Below, one piece after another: positions 1 through 6,366 of a DNA stretch of 16,506 nt. The stretch is from positions 1-16,506 of the forward strand of contig DASWOP010000108.1 in NCBI GenBank assembly GCA_036404255.1. The letters run 5' to 3'. A model generated the notes under the pieces. The model was given only the letters and a program-made list of their open reading frames with translations. It was not told the origin of the DNA and made no database searches. Every line of letters starts with the position of its first letter. Within the stretch, counting starts at the first letter, position 1. Made by a program: the position numbers and the translations under genes. Source of the stretch: JARLFX01 sp036404255. GTDB taxonomy: Bacteria; Acidobacteriota; Terriglobia; Terriglobales; Acidobacteriaceae.

Positions 1-996
1 CTCATCCGCGCCGGCCTGCCCATCCTCGGCTCCATCGAACTCCTCGCCAAGCAGCAGCGCAATGCCCTCTTCCGCGCCCAGCTTGAAGACGTTGCCATCC
101 GCGTCCGCACCGGCGAATCCCTCTCCCAGGCCTTTGAAGCCCAGGGCGGATTCCCCGTCATCTACACCACCACTCTGCTCGCTGGCGAACGATCCGGCAA
201 TCTGGAAGAGGTGCTCACCCGCTACCTCGCCTTTCAGCGCGTCGCCCTCACCTTCCGCAAGAAGCTCATCGCCTCGCTCATCTACCCCTCGCTGCTCATC
301 GTCATGGTGGTCACGCTCTTCTTCTTCCTCATCACCTTCGTTGTGCCGCAGTTCGCCAAGCTCTATGAGCAGATCGGCTCGCATCTGCCCGCGCTCACCG
401 TCCTTCTGTTGGCCATGGGCGGCTACGCGCAGAAATACTACATGTACTACGTCCCGGCCATGGTGCTTCTGGTCTGGCTCGCATTGCGCTGGGCAAACAC
501 AGACAAGGGCGCTTCCCGGCTGGATCGTGCCCTGCTCGCGTTCCCCTTCCTCGGCACCATCTGGCTCAAATATCAGGTCGCGCTCTTTGCCCGGACGCTC
601 GCCACCCTGCTGACCGGTGGCCTCCCCCTCGTCCCCTCGCTGGAGACCGCCGCCCGCTCCATCGGCAGCAGCCAGATCGCCAACGCAGTCTTCGGCTCGG
701 TCGAATCCGTCCGCGAAGGCATGGGTCTGGGCAAATCCCTGCAAAAGACCGGCGTCTTCCCCGATCTCTCCGTTGAAATGATCGAAGTCGGCGAATCCAC
801 CGGCGCGCTCCCCACCATGCTCAACTCTGTCGCTGAATTTTTCGAGGAAGACACGCAGACCTCCCTCTCCACCGCCATGAGCCTGATTGAGCCCATCATC
901 CTCGTATTCATGGGCATCGTCGTCGCCGTCATTTTGATCGCACTTTACCTGCCCATCTTCAGCATGAGCGCCAACGGCATGGGCCAGGGCCACTAA
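1..996 (+). CDS. pilC: Type IV pilus / type II secretion inner-membrane platform protein PilC/GspF (5' end cut by window)
   Basis: This is the platform protein that sits in the cytoplasmic membrane, touches the assembly ATPase and drives pilin insertion into the growing fibre. The reading frame is open from base 1, giving 331 visible residues; the family is about 400 long, so roughly 70 N-terminal residues lie outside. Two GspF domains can be read. The first is partial, with the motif RVRTGESLSQAF near local residues 34-45 and LLAGERSGNLEEVL at 59-72. The second has the matching pair GMGLGKSLQ and MIEVGESTGALPTML at about 241-274. Membrane helices are predicted at local residues 95-116, 146-164 and 298-320, the usual three. 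The next plus-strand gene is the ATPase pilB, with a 432-base gap holding a small minus-strand gene. PilC and GspF cannot be told apart from this fragment; the pilMNOP-type neighbours favour PilC. Confidence 0.93.
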   Translation, partial: LIRAGLPILGSIELLAKQQRNALFRAQLEDVAIRVRTGESLSQAFEAQGGFPVIYTTTLLAGERSGNLEEVLTRYLAFQRVALTFRKKLIASLIYPSLLIVMVVTLFFFLITFVVPQFAKLYEQIGSHLPALTVLLLAMGGYAQKYYMYYVPAMVLLVWLALRWANTDKGASRLDRALLAFPFLGTIWLKYQVALFARTLATLLTGGLPLVPSLETAARSIGSSQIANAVFGSVESVREGMGLGKSLQKTGVFPDLSVEMIEVGESTGALPTMLNSVAEFFEEDTQTSLSTAMSLIEPIILVFMGIVVAVILIALYLPIFSMSANGMGQGH

Positions 997-1005
997 GCTT
1001 TAGGA

Positions 1006-1034
1006 TTGCGAAACAGTCTGGTATGCAGGATAAT
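1006..1034 (+). promoter_or_regulatory. Putative sigma70-type promoter just after pilC
   Basis: A -35 box TTGCGA (1006-1011, 4 of 6 consensus bases) lies 17 bases before a -10 box GATAAT (1029-1034, 5 of 6). Transcription would start near 1041 and run to the terminator at 1212-1239, giving an RNA of about 200 nt antisense to the small ORF at 1085-1186. This is inferred from consensus matching only, and such matches can arise by chance. Confidence 0.35.
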
Positions 1035-1041
1035 ATTCATG

Positions 1042-1068
1042 CCGGAGCAGGCTTGACTCCTACTCCGG
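1042..1068. terminator. Imperfect hairpin downstream of pilC, possible transcript end
   Basis: CCGGAGCAGG (1042-1051) pairs with CCTACTCCGG (1059-1068) with one mismatch and a 7-base loop. It lies 45 bases after the pilC stop and 17 bases beyond the stop of the minus-strand small ORF, so it could end either transcript. Neither side has a real T-run (TTATTATT on plus, ATATTAT on minus), so it may be a 3' stabiliser rather than a terminator. Confidence 0.35.
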
Positions 1069-1084
1069 GTTATTATTGACGCGC

Positions 1085-1186
1085 TTAGAACAAGAGTTTC
1101 CAAACCGCGATGGCCAGTGCTAAAGAGAGGAGAAATCTCCAATCTAACAACACAGCCACTCGCAGCCAGGACTTACCAACGTCCAT
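1085..1186 (-). CDS. Small hydrophobic peptide, 33 residues, possible type I toxin-like or small membrane protein
   Basis: The peptide starts MDVGKSWLRVAV and ends LALAIAVWKLLF. It has a short basic N-terminus followed by a continuous hydrophobic stretch (about residues 9-33) that would span the membrane once. The start is chosen because AAAGGAGGT ends 6 bases before this ATG, the best ribosome binding site in the window. The same frame is open upstream to 1339 (84 residues), but no good binding site precedes those earlier starts. I recognise no family. The gene lies alone, antisense between pilC and pilB, and faces a possible antisense RNA. Size, hydrophobicity and layout recall type I toxins such as TisB or Ldr, but also ordinary small membrane proteins. 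Function is unknown. Confidence 0.55.
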   Translation of the reverse strand: MDVGKSWLRVAVLLDWRFLLSLALAIAVWKLLF

Positions 1187-1190
1187 TGGC

Positions 1191-1199
1191 GTACCTCCT
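1191..1199 (-). promoter_or_regulatory. Strong ribosome binding site for the 33-residue ORF
   Basis: On the minus strand the sequence AAAGGAGGT is followed by ACGCCA and then ATG. It matches the anti-Shine-Dalgarno consensus almost fully at ideal spacing, and it decides the start of the small ORF in favour of 1186. Confidence 0.7.
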
Positions 1200-1211
1200 T
1201 TGTGAGTGATT

Positions 1212-1239
1212 AGCCCGGTCTCCCGGGCTTTTCGCTTTT
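1212..1239 (+). terminator. Intrinsic terminator on plus strand
   Basis: AGCCCGG (1212-1218), loop TCTC, CCGGGCT (1223-1229) form a perfect 7-bp stem, followed on the plus strand by TTTCGCTTTT. It would stop plus-strand transcripts coming from pilC or from the putative promoter at 1006. On the minus strand the same stem lies in the leader of the small ORF, ending 12 bases before its ribosome binding site. Confidence 0.65.
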
Positions 1240-1304
1240 CAGGGCGAAACCTTCCCAGAATCGACAAGCCCATCCAAGCTGCCAAGTCACAAAAGAATGT
1301 GCCA

Positions 1305-1313
1305 ATCATAGCA
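1305..1313 (-). promoter_or_regulatory. Putative extended -10 promoter for the 33-residue ORF
   Basis: The minus strand reads TGCTATGAT, an extended -10 element (TG-n-TATAAT, 8 of 9 with the free base). No good -35 is seen 17 bases upstream, which extended -10 promoters can tolerate. Transcription would start near 1298 and give a leader of about 110 nt containing the 1212-1229 hairpin. Consensus inference only. Confidence 0.3.
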
Positions 1314-1428
1314 CTCACTCCGCGCGCTCTCGCCTTCACCTGCCTGCTACCTTAATCACAGAGAATTTAATCTTAAGAAGTCTGCGTTCACTTGCTCTCT
1401 GAACACAAGCAACGGGAGTCTCACCAGT

Positions 1429-3060
1429 ATGGCCAATGCACCGATCGTGATGCCGCTGCCCGCCGAAGGCGATGAGATTACTCGCGCCCAGGCTCTCGCG
1501 CGCCGCTACCACTCCGAATTCGTCGACCTCAAGAACTTCCGCATCCAGCACGAGCTCTTCAAGTCCGTGCCCGTCGACATGATGTTCCGTTACAACTTCG
1601 TCCCGCTCGAGCAGGCCGAAGGCCGCCTCATCATCGCCGTCTCCGACCCATCCAAACTGATGGTCCTCGACGAGATCAGCGGCCTCCTTGGCCAGCGCCT
1701 CGTCACCCGTGTCGCCACGCTCTCGCAGATCACCGACCTCCTGAAGAAGACCGAGCAATCGCAGCGCGTGCTCGACGAAGCCACCGAAGGCCTCACCTTC
1801 GATGTCCTCTCCTCCGAAGACAATCCCGACGAAAACATCTCCATCGAGAGCATCACCTCCGAAGATGACATCAGCCCCATCATCCGCCTGGTCGACACCA
1901 CCATCTTCACCGCGCTCGAGCGCCGCGCCTCCGACATCCATCTCGAAACCTACGACGATTCCCTCGTCGTCAAATACCGCATCGACGGTGTGCTCCAGCT
2001 CGCCATGGCGCCCATCGCGCGTGAACATCACCAGACCATCCTCTCCCGCATCAAGGTCATGAGCGAGCTTGACATCGCCGAGCGCCGCGTCCCGCAGGAT
2101 GGCCGTTTCCGCGTCCGCTACAAGGGCCGCCTCATTGACTTCCGCGTCTCCATCATGCCCACCGTGCATGGCGAAAACTGCGTCCTCCGCGTACTCGACA
2201 AAGAGTCTATGTCGGAGAAATTCACCAAGCTCTCGCTCGATGTCGTCGGCTTCGCGCCAAAAGATCTCGAGCGTTTCCGCCGCTACATCAAGGAGCCCTA
2301 CGGCATGGTGCTGGTCACCGGTCCCACCGGCTCCGGTAAGACAACCACGCTCTACGCCGCCCTCAACGAGATCAAATCCGAAGAAGACAAGATCATCACC
2401 ATCGAAGATCCCGTCGAATACCAGATTCGCGGCATCACCCAGATTCCCGTCAACGAGAAGAAGGGTCTCACCTTCGCCCGTGGTCTGCGCTCCATCCTGC
2501 GCCACGATCCTGACAAGATTCTCGTCGGCGAAATCCGCGACGCCGAAACCGCGCAGATCGCCATCAACTCCGCCCTCACCGGCCATCTCGTCTTCACCAC
2601 CGTCCACGCCAATAACGTCGTAGACGTGCTCGGCCGCTTCCTCAACATGGGCGTCGAGCCATACAACTTCGTCTCCGCGCTGAACTGCATCCTGGCGCAG
2701 CGGCTGGTGCGCAACATCTGCACCTTCTGCGTCCACGACGTGCACTACACCGACGAAGAGCTCATCGCCAGCGGCCTCAAGCCCGAAGAGTGGCGCGACT
2801 TTACCTTCCGCGAAGGCGCAGGCTGCATCGAGTGCGCTGGCACCGGCTATCGTGGCCGCTCCGCCATCCACGAACTTCTCGAGCTCGACGACGAAATCCG
2901 TGAGATGCTCCTCTCCCGCCGCCCCGGTGCCGAGATTCGCAAGGCCGCCCGCGACAAAGGCATGGACTTCCTCCGCGACTCCGCGCTTGACCGCGTCCGC
3001 CAGGGCCTGACCACATTAAAAGAAGTCAACAAGGTCACATTTATCGAAACCGGAAGGTAG
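1429..3060 (+). CDS. pilB: Type IV pilus / type II secretion assembly ATPase PilB/GspE
   Basis: This hexameric cytoplasmic ATPase powers pilus or pseudopilus extension through PilC. The 543 residues match the family length. An N-terminal MshEN/GspE-N-like domain spans about residues 1-120. The ATPase core has Walker A GPTGSGKT at 298-305, the Asp box IEDPVEY starting at 325, Walker B-type ILVGEIRD at 364-371 and the His box TTVHANN at 390-396. The zinc-binding tetracysteine motif is intact, with C431-x2-C434 and C466-x2-C469. The motif set fits the assembly ATPases (PilB, GspE) rather than the retraction ATPase PilT, which lacks the N-domain and the cysteines. A GGGAG ribosome binding site lies 10 bases before the ATG. 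pilM starts 40 bases downstream. A long minus-strand open frame over this gene is a high-GC shadow. Confidence 0.96.
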   Translation: MANAPIVMPLPAEGDEITRAQALARRYHSEFVDLKNFRIQHELFKSVPVDMMFRYNFVPLEQAEGRLIIAVSDPSKLMVLDEISGLLGQRLVTRVATLSQITDLLKKTEQSQRVLDEATEGLTFDVLSSEDNPDENISIESITSEDDISPIIRLVDTTIFTALERRASDIHLETYDDSLVVKYRIDGVLQLAMAPIAREHHQTILSRIKVMSELDIAERRVPQDGRFRVRYKGRLIDFRVSIMPTVHGENCVLRVLDKESMSEKFTKLSLDVVGFAPKDLERFRRYIKEPYGMVLVTGPTGSGKTTTLYAALNEIKSEEDKIITIEDPVEYQIRGITQIPVNEKKGLTFARGLRSILRHDPDKILVGEIRDAETAQIAINSALTGHLVFTTVHANNVVDVLGRFLNMGVEPYNFVSALNCILAQRLVRNICTFCVHDVHYTDEELIASGLKPEEWRDFTFREGAGCIECAGTGYRGRSAIHELLELDDEIREMLLSRRPGAEIRKAARDKGMDFLRDSALDRVRQGLTTLKEVNKVTFIETGR

Positions 3061-3100
3061 CGGCGCCCCGGCACGCTAAACTAATAACTCCAAGAAGAAC

Positions 3101-4360
3101 ATGCAGATACTCCCATCATCGATACGGTCAATAGGCGCCGGACTACGGCCGCGGCTGGCATGCGAAGTTCGCCCCCACCGCATCATTGCCGCCAGTTCCA
3201 ACGACGCCTCCGGCGTCATCGCCGCCATATCCAGCGCCGATCTCCCGCCCGGCGCGCTCGTTCCCAGCCTCCGCGCAGGCAACATTGCAGACCGCGGCAT
3301 CTTCATCTCCGCCCTCCAGCGCGCGCTCGATCCCCTCGCTGGCCGCTCCAAAGACATCACCCTCGTCGTGCCGGACTCAGCCGTCCGCGTCCTCCTGCTC
3401 GACTTTGACACGCTCCCCAGCCGCCCGGCCGAAGCTCTTCCCGTGGTCCGCTTTCGCCTCAAGAAGCTTCTTCCGTTTGAAGCAGACGACGCTGGCGTCA
3501 GCTACCAGATCATGAGCCAGGATCGCAATCTCCTCCGCGTCGTTGCCGCCGCCATGCCCCGCGAAGTGCTCGATGAGTATGAGCTTGCCGTGCGCGATGC
3601 AGGCTACGAGCCCGGCGCGATTCTGCCCAGCACATTGGCCTCCCTCACCCTGCTCTCACCGGCTACCACAGCCACCAGTGCCGCGCTCATCGTCAATGCG
3701 AACTCCTACGCAGTCACCACCGCCATCGTGCGCGGCAGCGTCATCCTTCTGCATCGCACGCTCGACTTCACCGCGGAGGTTCCCTCGCTCGCCGAGGTTC
3801 GCGAAGAGACCGCACCGGCACTGCCCGCTGCTCCTCCTGCCGTGCCCATCTTCGCCACCAATCTCAACGAAGCTCCCCCCGTCGTCACCGCCTACGTAGA
3901 GCCAGCGCCCACCTGGGATCTTGCCCACGAGCCCGGCGTCGAAGAGGAATCCACTCCGTATCCCGGCGAGTCCTTCGGCGGCAGTCCCGTAGCGGCTGAA
4001 GCCGCCATGCAGACCGAGGTACTTCGCCAGGAGGAAGCAGAGATCGCCGTGGAGTCTTTCGCCGCCTCCATGGAAGAGGCCGCCGTAGAAGCAGACGTAG
4101 CCCAGGCTATCTCCGTCGCCGCTGCCTACTTTGAAGACACGCTGAACTCCATGCCCTCGCAGATTCTCTCTGCCGGCATGCTGGACGCACAATCGCTGGA
4201 GCAGGTGCTGGCCCACGACGGCTTTGATGAACTCATGCCGAATGTCCGCGAGATTGTTCCCGCCGCTCTGCTCGCTGCCGATGCAGCATCCTCCTCCGTT
4301 CCACGCAGCCTTCTCGCTGGAGTAGCTGGCGCACTTGCCACGGGAGACACGCAAAGCTAA
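3101..4360 (+). CDS. pilM: PilM-like actin-fold protein with degenerate N-terminus and acidic insertion
   Basis: PilM is an actin-like cytoplasmic protein that binds the N-terminal tail of PilN and links the PilN-O-P subcomplex to the ATPase ring. Support comes from RFRLKKLLPFEADDAGVSYQI at about 117-137, like the PilM segment that ends in a Dyqv-type motif, from a C-terminal part like the PilM end (FEDTLNSMPSQILSAG at about 344-359; VPRSLLAGVAGAL at 400-412), and from the position before pilN, pilO and a pilP-like gene. The usual N-terminal nucleotide loop (D-x-G) is absent; the matching stretch reads LACEVRPHRIIAA. Residues about 226-332 form a Pro/Ala/Glu-rich acidic insertion of low complexity. 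The 419 residues exceed the usual 350 or so because of it. The stop overlaps the pilN start as TAATG. The ribosome binding site (AAGAAG) is weak. Confidence 0.78.
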   Translation: MQILPSSIRSIGAGLRPRLACEVRPHRIIAASSNDASGVIAAISSADLPPGALVPSLRAGNIADRGIFISALQRALDPLAGRSKDITLVVPDSAVRVLLLDFDTLPSRPAEALPVVRFRLKKLLPFEADDAGVSYQIMSQDRNLLRVVAAAMPREVLDEYELAVRDAGYEPGAILPSTLASLTLLSPATTATSAALIVNANSYAVTTAIVRGSVILLHRTLDFTAEVPSLAEVREETAPALPAAPPAVPIFATNLNEAPPVVTAYVEPAPTWDLAHEPGVEEESTPYPGESFGGSPVAAEAAMQTEVLRQEEAEIAVESFAASMEEAAVEADVAQAISVAAAYFEDTLNSMPSQILSAGMLDAQSLEQVLAHDGFDELMPNVREIVPAALLAADAASSSVPRSLLAGVAGALATGDTQS

Positions 4361-4992
4361 TGCGCATCTCCGTCAATCTCGCCTCCCACCCCTTCGTAGA
4401 GATCCATCCCCTGCTGCAGCGTCTGCGCATCGTCATGGCAGCTCTGGCAGTGCTCGCCATCGTGCTCGGCTTCACCCTGCACTCCGCCACGCGCAAAGCG
4501 CACGACCGTCAGGCGCAGATGGACGCTCTCGTCGCCCGCACCCACGGCTTTCAGCAGGAGCGTGCCAACAACGAGGCCAGCATGCACCGGCCCGGCAACG
4601 CCGCCGTGCTCGAGCGCTCGCAGTTCCTGAACAAGCTCTTTCTCAGCAAAAGTTTCAGTTGGACCGCCGTCATGATGGATCTTGAAACCGTTCTGCCCGC
4701 TGGCGTTCAGGTCACCAACATCGAGCCGCAGATGCTGCCCGACGGTGCCCTCCAGATCCGCCTGCGCGTCAGCGGCGACCGCGACCGCGCCGTGCAACTC
4801 GTCAAGAATCTGGAGCGCTCGCAGCGCTTCCGCTCGCCGCGTCTCTCCAGCGAATCCGCGCAGACGCAGGACCCCAGCGCCCAGCATCGCGGCCCCATCG
4901 ATCTCAATGCCGTGGAGTTCGATATCCTCGCCGCCTACAATCCCCTGCCGTTGCGCGAGCGCAAGCCAGCCAGAAACGAGGCTGGCCAATGA
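4360..4992 (+). CDS. pilN: Type IV pilus alignment protein PilN (fimbrial assembly family)
   Basis: PilN is a bitopic inner-membrane protein; its short cytoplasmic tail docks into PilM and its periplasmic part pairs with PilO. The 210 residues show the layout: the N-terminal tail MRISVNLASHPF resembles the conserved PilN tail that inserts into PilM, a single membrane helix spans about residues 23-41, a helical stretch follows (about 43-80), and then a ferredoxin-like periplasmic domain with VMMDLETVLPAGVQVTNIEP near 105-124 and RDRAVQLVKNLERS near 146-159. It overlaps pilM by one base (TAATG) and pilO by four (ATGA), which points to translational coupling. Confidence 0.85.
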   Translation: MRISVNLASHPFVEIHPLLQRLRIVMAALAVLAIVLGFTLHSATRKAHDRQAQMDALVARTHGFQQERANNEASMHRPGNAAVLERSQFLNKLFLSKSFSWTAVMMDLETVLPAGVQVTNIEPQMLPDGALQIRLRVSGDRDRAVQLVKNLERSQRFRSPRLSSESAQTQDPSAQHRGPIDLNAVEFDILAAYNPLPLRERKPARNEAGQ

Positions 4993-5711
4993 AGCTCACA
5001 CTGGAAATGCCCACCTGGCTGCACCTGCCCGATCGTGACAGCACCTTCTTCACCCCGCTGCCCCTGCACATCGCCGGCGCTCTGGTGCTGCTTGCCATCA
5101 ACGTCTATCTCGTCGTTCACATGGCGTTCGCCTACGGCACCGTACATAGCAATAACGACGATGCTCTCGCCCAGCAGACCAGCCAGATGACGGCCATGGA
5201 GATTGCCGCGCGTCCTCTGCGCGGCCTCGACCAGAAGGTCGCCGTCGCCGAAAACGGGCAGGCCGCTTTCTACCATGACCGCCTGCCCACGGCCTACTCC
5301 ACCGTCGCCGGACAGCTTGGCATCCTCGCCAAAAAGAGTGGCGTCCGCCTCACCCGCGTGCAGTACACCGAATCGCCCGCACTCGCCGGTTCGCCCGAAA
5401 CCGCCCTCACCGAAGTCCGCATGGACGCGACCCTCAGCGGAGACTATCGCCCGCTCATGCAGTTTCTCAACAGCCTCGAACGCAGCAAAAGCTTCTTCAT
5501 GATCAGCGGCATCACCCTCAGCGGCCAGCAGACCGGCGCGGTCAACCTGCGCATGCGTCTGCTCACCTACACCCGCGCCGCAGGCCCGGGTGAAAAGCTC
5601 GACCTCGCGCCCTCCTCCGGCGACACGGACACCGATCAGCCCACGTCAGCCAAGCCCTCGCCTGCCATCCCCGCCGCGCCCCTGCCGCGCAGAACGGGGG
5701 CGAAGCGATGA
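4989..5711 (+). CDS. pilO: Type IV pilus alignment protein PilO
   Basis: PilO is a bitopic inner-membrane protein that pairs with PilN through coiled coils and a ferredoxin-like domain and recruits PilP. In the 240 residues a short cytoplasmic segment is followed by a membrane helix at about 27-49, a helical region, and a periplasmic domain with YSTVAGQLGILAKKSGVRL near 98-116 and PLMQFLNSLERSKSFFMIS near 155-173, a typical PilO motif. The C-terminus (about 203-240) is a Pro/Ala/Asp-rich tail that is not part of the usual fold. It starts at the ATGA overlap with pilN and ends in an ATGA overlap with the pilP-like gene. Confidence 0.83.
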   Translation: MKLTLEMPTWLHLPDRDSTFFTPLPLHIAGALVLLAINVYLVVHMAFAYGTVHSNNDDALAQQTSQMTAMEIAARPLRGLDQKVAVAENGQAAFYHDRLPTAYSTVAGQLGILAKKSGVRLTRVQYTESPALAGSPETALTEVRMDATLSGDYRPLMQFLNSLERSKSFFMISGITLSGQQTGAVNLRMRLLTYTRAAGPGEKLDLAPSSGDTDTDQPTSAKPSPAIPAAPLPRRTGAKR

Positions 5712-6358
5712 ACCTCGGCCTCGACAACAAGAAGAAGACGATCCAGGCAGCCGTTGCAGGCAGCGTTGCGCTCGTCGGCGTCATCTACCTGCTCTGGTTC
5801 TTCCTGAGCGGCACCACGCCCCCGCCGCCGCAATCCAAAGAACCCGTGATCACCACCACCTCCGTCACAGACACGCATGCACCTGCGCCGACTCCAGCAC
5901 CAGCACCCGCCGCAGTACCTGCGGGCAAGTCCGTGGCGCCCATCGCCTACAGCGCTGCTCAGCTTGACCCCACGCTGCACCCCGAGGGAATGCTGGAAGC
6001 AGAGGCGCTCGTCTACTCCGGCACCGGCCGCAATATCTTCTCCATGCAGTCCGCCCCGCCGCCCATACCCAAGGTGATCGCTCCCGCGCGTCCCAGCGCC
6101 GCCGCCATGGCCGCAATGGTTCCCCAGGGCCCACCGCCACCTCCTCCGCCTCCTCCCATCGATCTCAAATTCTTTGGCACCGAGGTCAAGAAGGATGGCA
6201 GCAAGCGCGCCTTCCTTCTGCATGGCGAAGACGTCTTCCTCGCTGGCCCGGGAGACATCGTGGACCGCCGCTACAAGATCCACACCATCATGCCCAACGG
6301 CATCGTGATTGAAGATCTTCCGAACAACAACAAGCAGACCATCCCCCTCTCGCAGTAG
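5708..6358 (+). CDS. PilP/GspC-like periplasmic linker protein with N-terminal membrane anchor
   Basis: By position and architecture this links the inner-membrane PilN-PilO complex to the outer-membrane secretin. The 216 residues begin with a membrane helix at about 13-33, then a Pro/Ala/Thr-rich spacer (34-75), a GRNIF motif at 107-111 like the RNPF-type motif before GspC/PilP homology regions, a run of nine prolines (142-150), and a small beta domain (151-216) containing KFFGTEVKKDGSKRAFLL and GDIVDRRYKIHTI. Classical PilP is a lipoprotein with a lipobox Cys; none is seen, and the helix anchor is closer to GspC. It overlaps pilO by four bases and is followed 8 bases later by the pseudopilin gene. 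The family call is inferred; the secretin partner is not in the window. Confidence 0.68.
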   Translation: MNLGLDNKKKTIQAAVAGSVALVGVIYLLWFFLSGTTPPPPQSKEPVITTTSVTDTHAPAPTPAPAPAAVPAGKSVAPIAYSAAQLDPTLHPEGMLEAEALVYSGTGRNIFSMQSAPPPIPKVIAPARPSAAAMAAMVPQGPPPPPPPPPIDLKFFGTEVKKDGSKRAFLLHGEDVFLAGPGDIVDRRYKIHTIMPNGIVIEDLPNNNKQTIPLSQ

Positions 6359-6366
6359 GCGACCCA

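Larger units (their letters stand above)
1041..1240 (+). ncRNA. Candidate antisense RNA over the 33-residue ORF
   Basis: No RNA family is recognised. The candidate is bounded by the putative promoter at 1006-1034 and the intrinsic terminator at 1212-1239. It would open with an imperfect hairpin (CCGGAGCAGG at 1042-1051 against CCTACTCCGG at 1059-1068, one mismatch), carry a small GGAG-AAAT-CTCC hairpin near 1130-1141, and end in the GC-rich terminator stem. It would cover the whole small ORF at 1085-1186 and its ribosome binding site. It could instead be only the trailer of the pilC transcript. Confidence 0.3.

Noticed and set aside
1187..1339. Upstream extension of the 33-residue ORF to 84 residues
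   Set aside because: The earlier starts have no good ribosome binding site, while a near-perfect one lies inside the frame just before the ATG at 1186. The longer form is not excluded.
1336..2871. Long minus-strand open frame (511 codons) opposite pilB
   Set aside because: It lies fully antisense to a gene with all PilB motifs, and its Asp/Val/Gly/Glu-rich translation is typical of the reverse strand of GC-rich coding DNA. No ribosome binding site or motif supports it.
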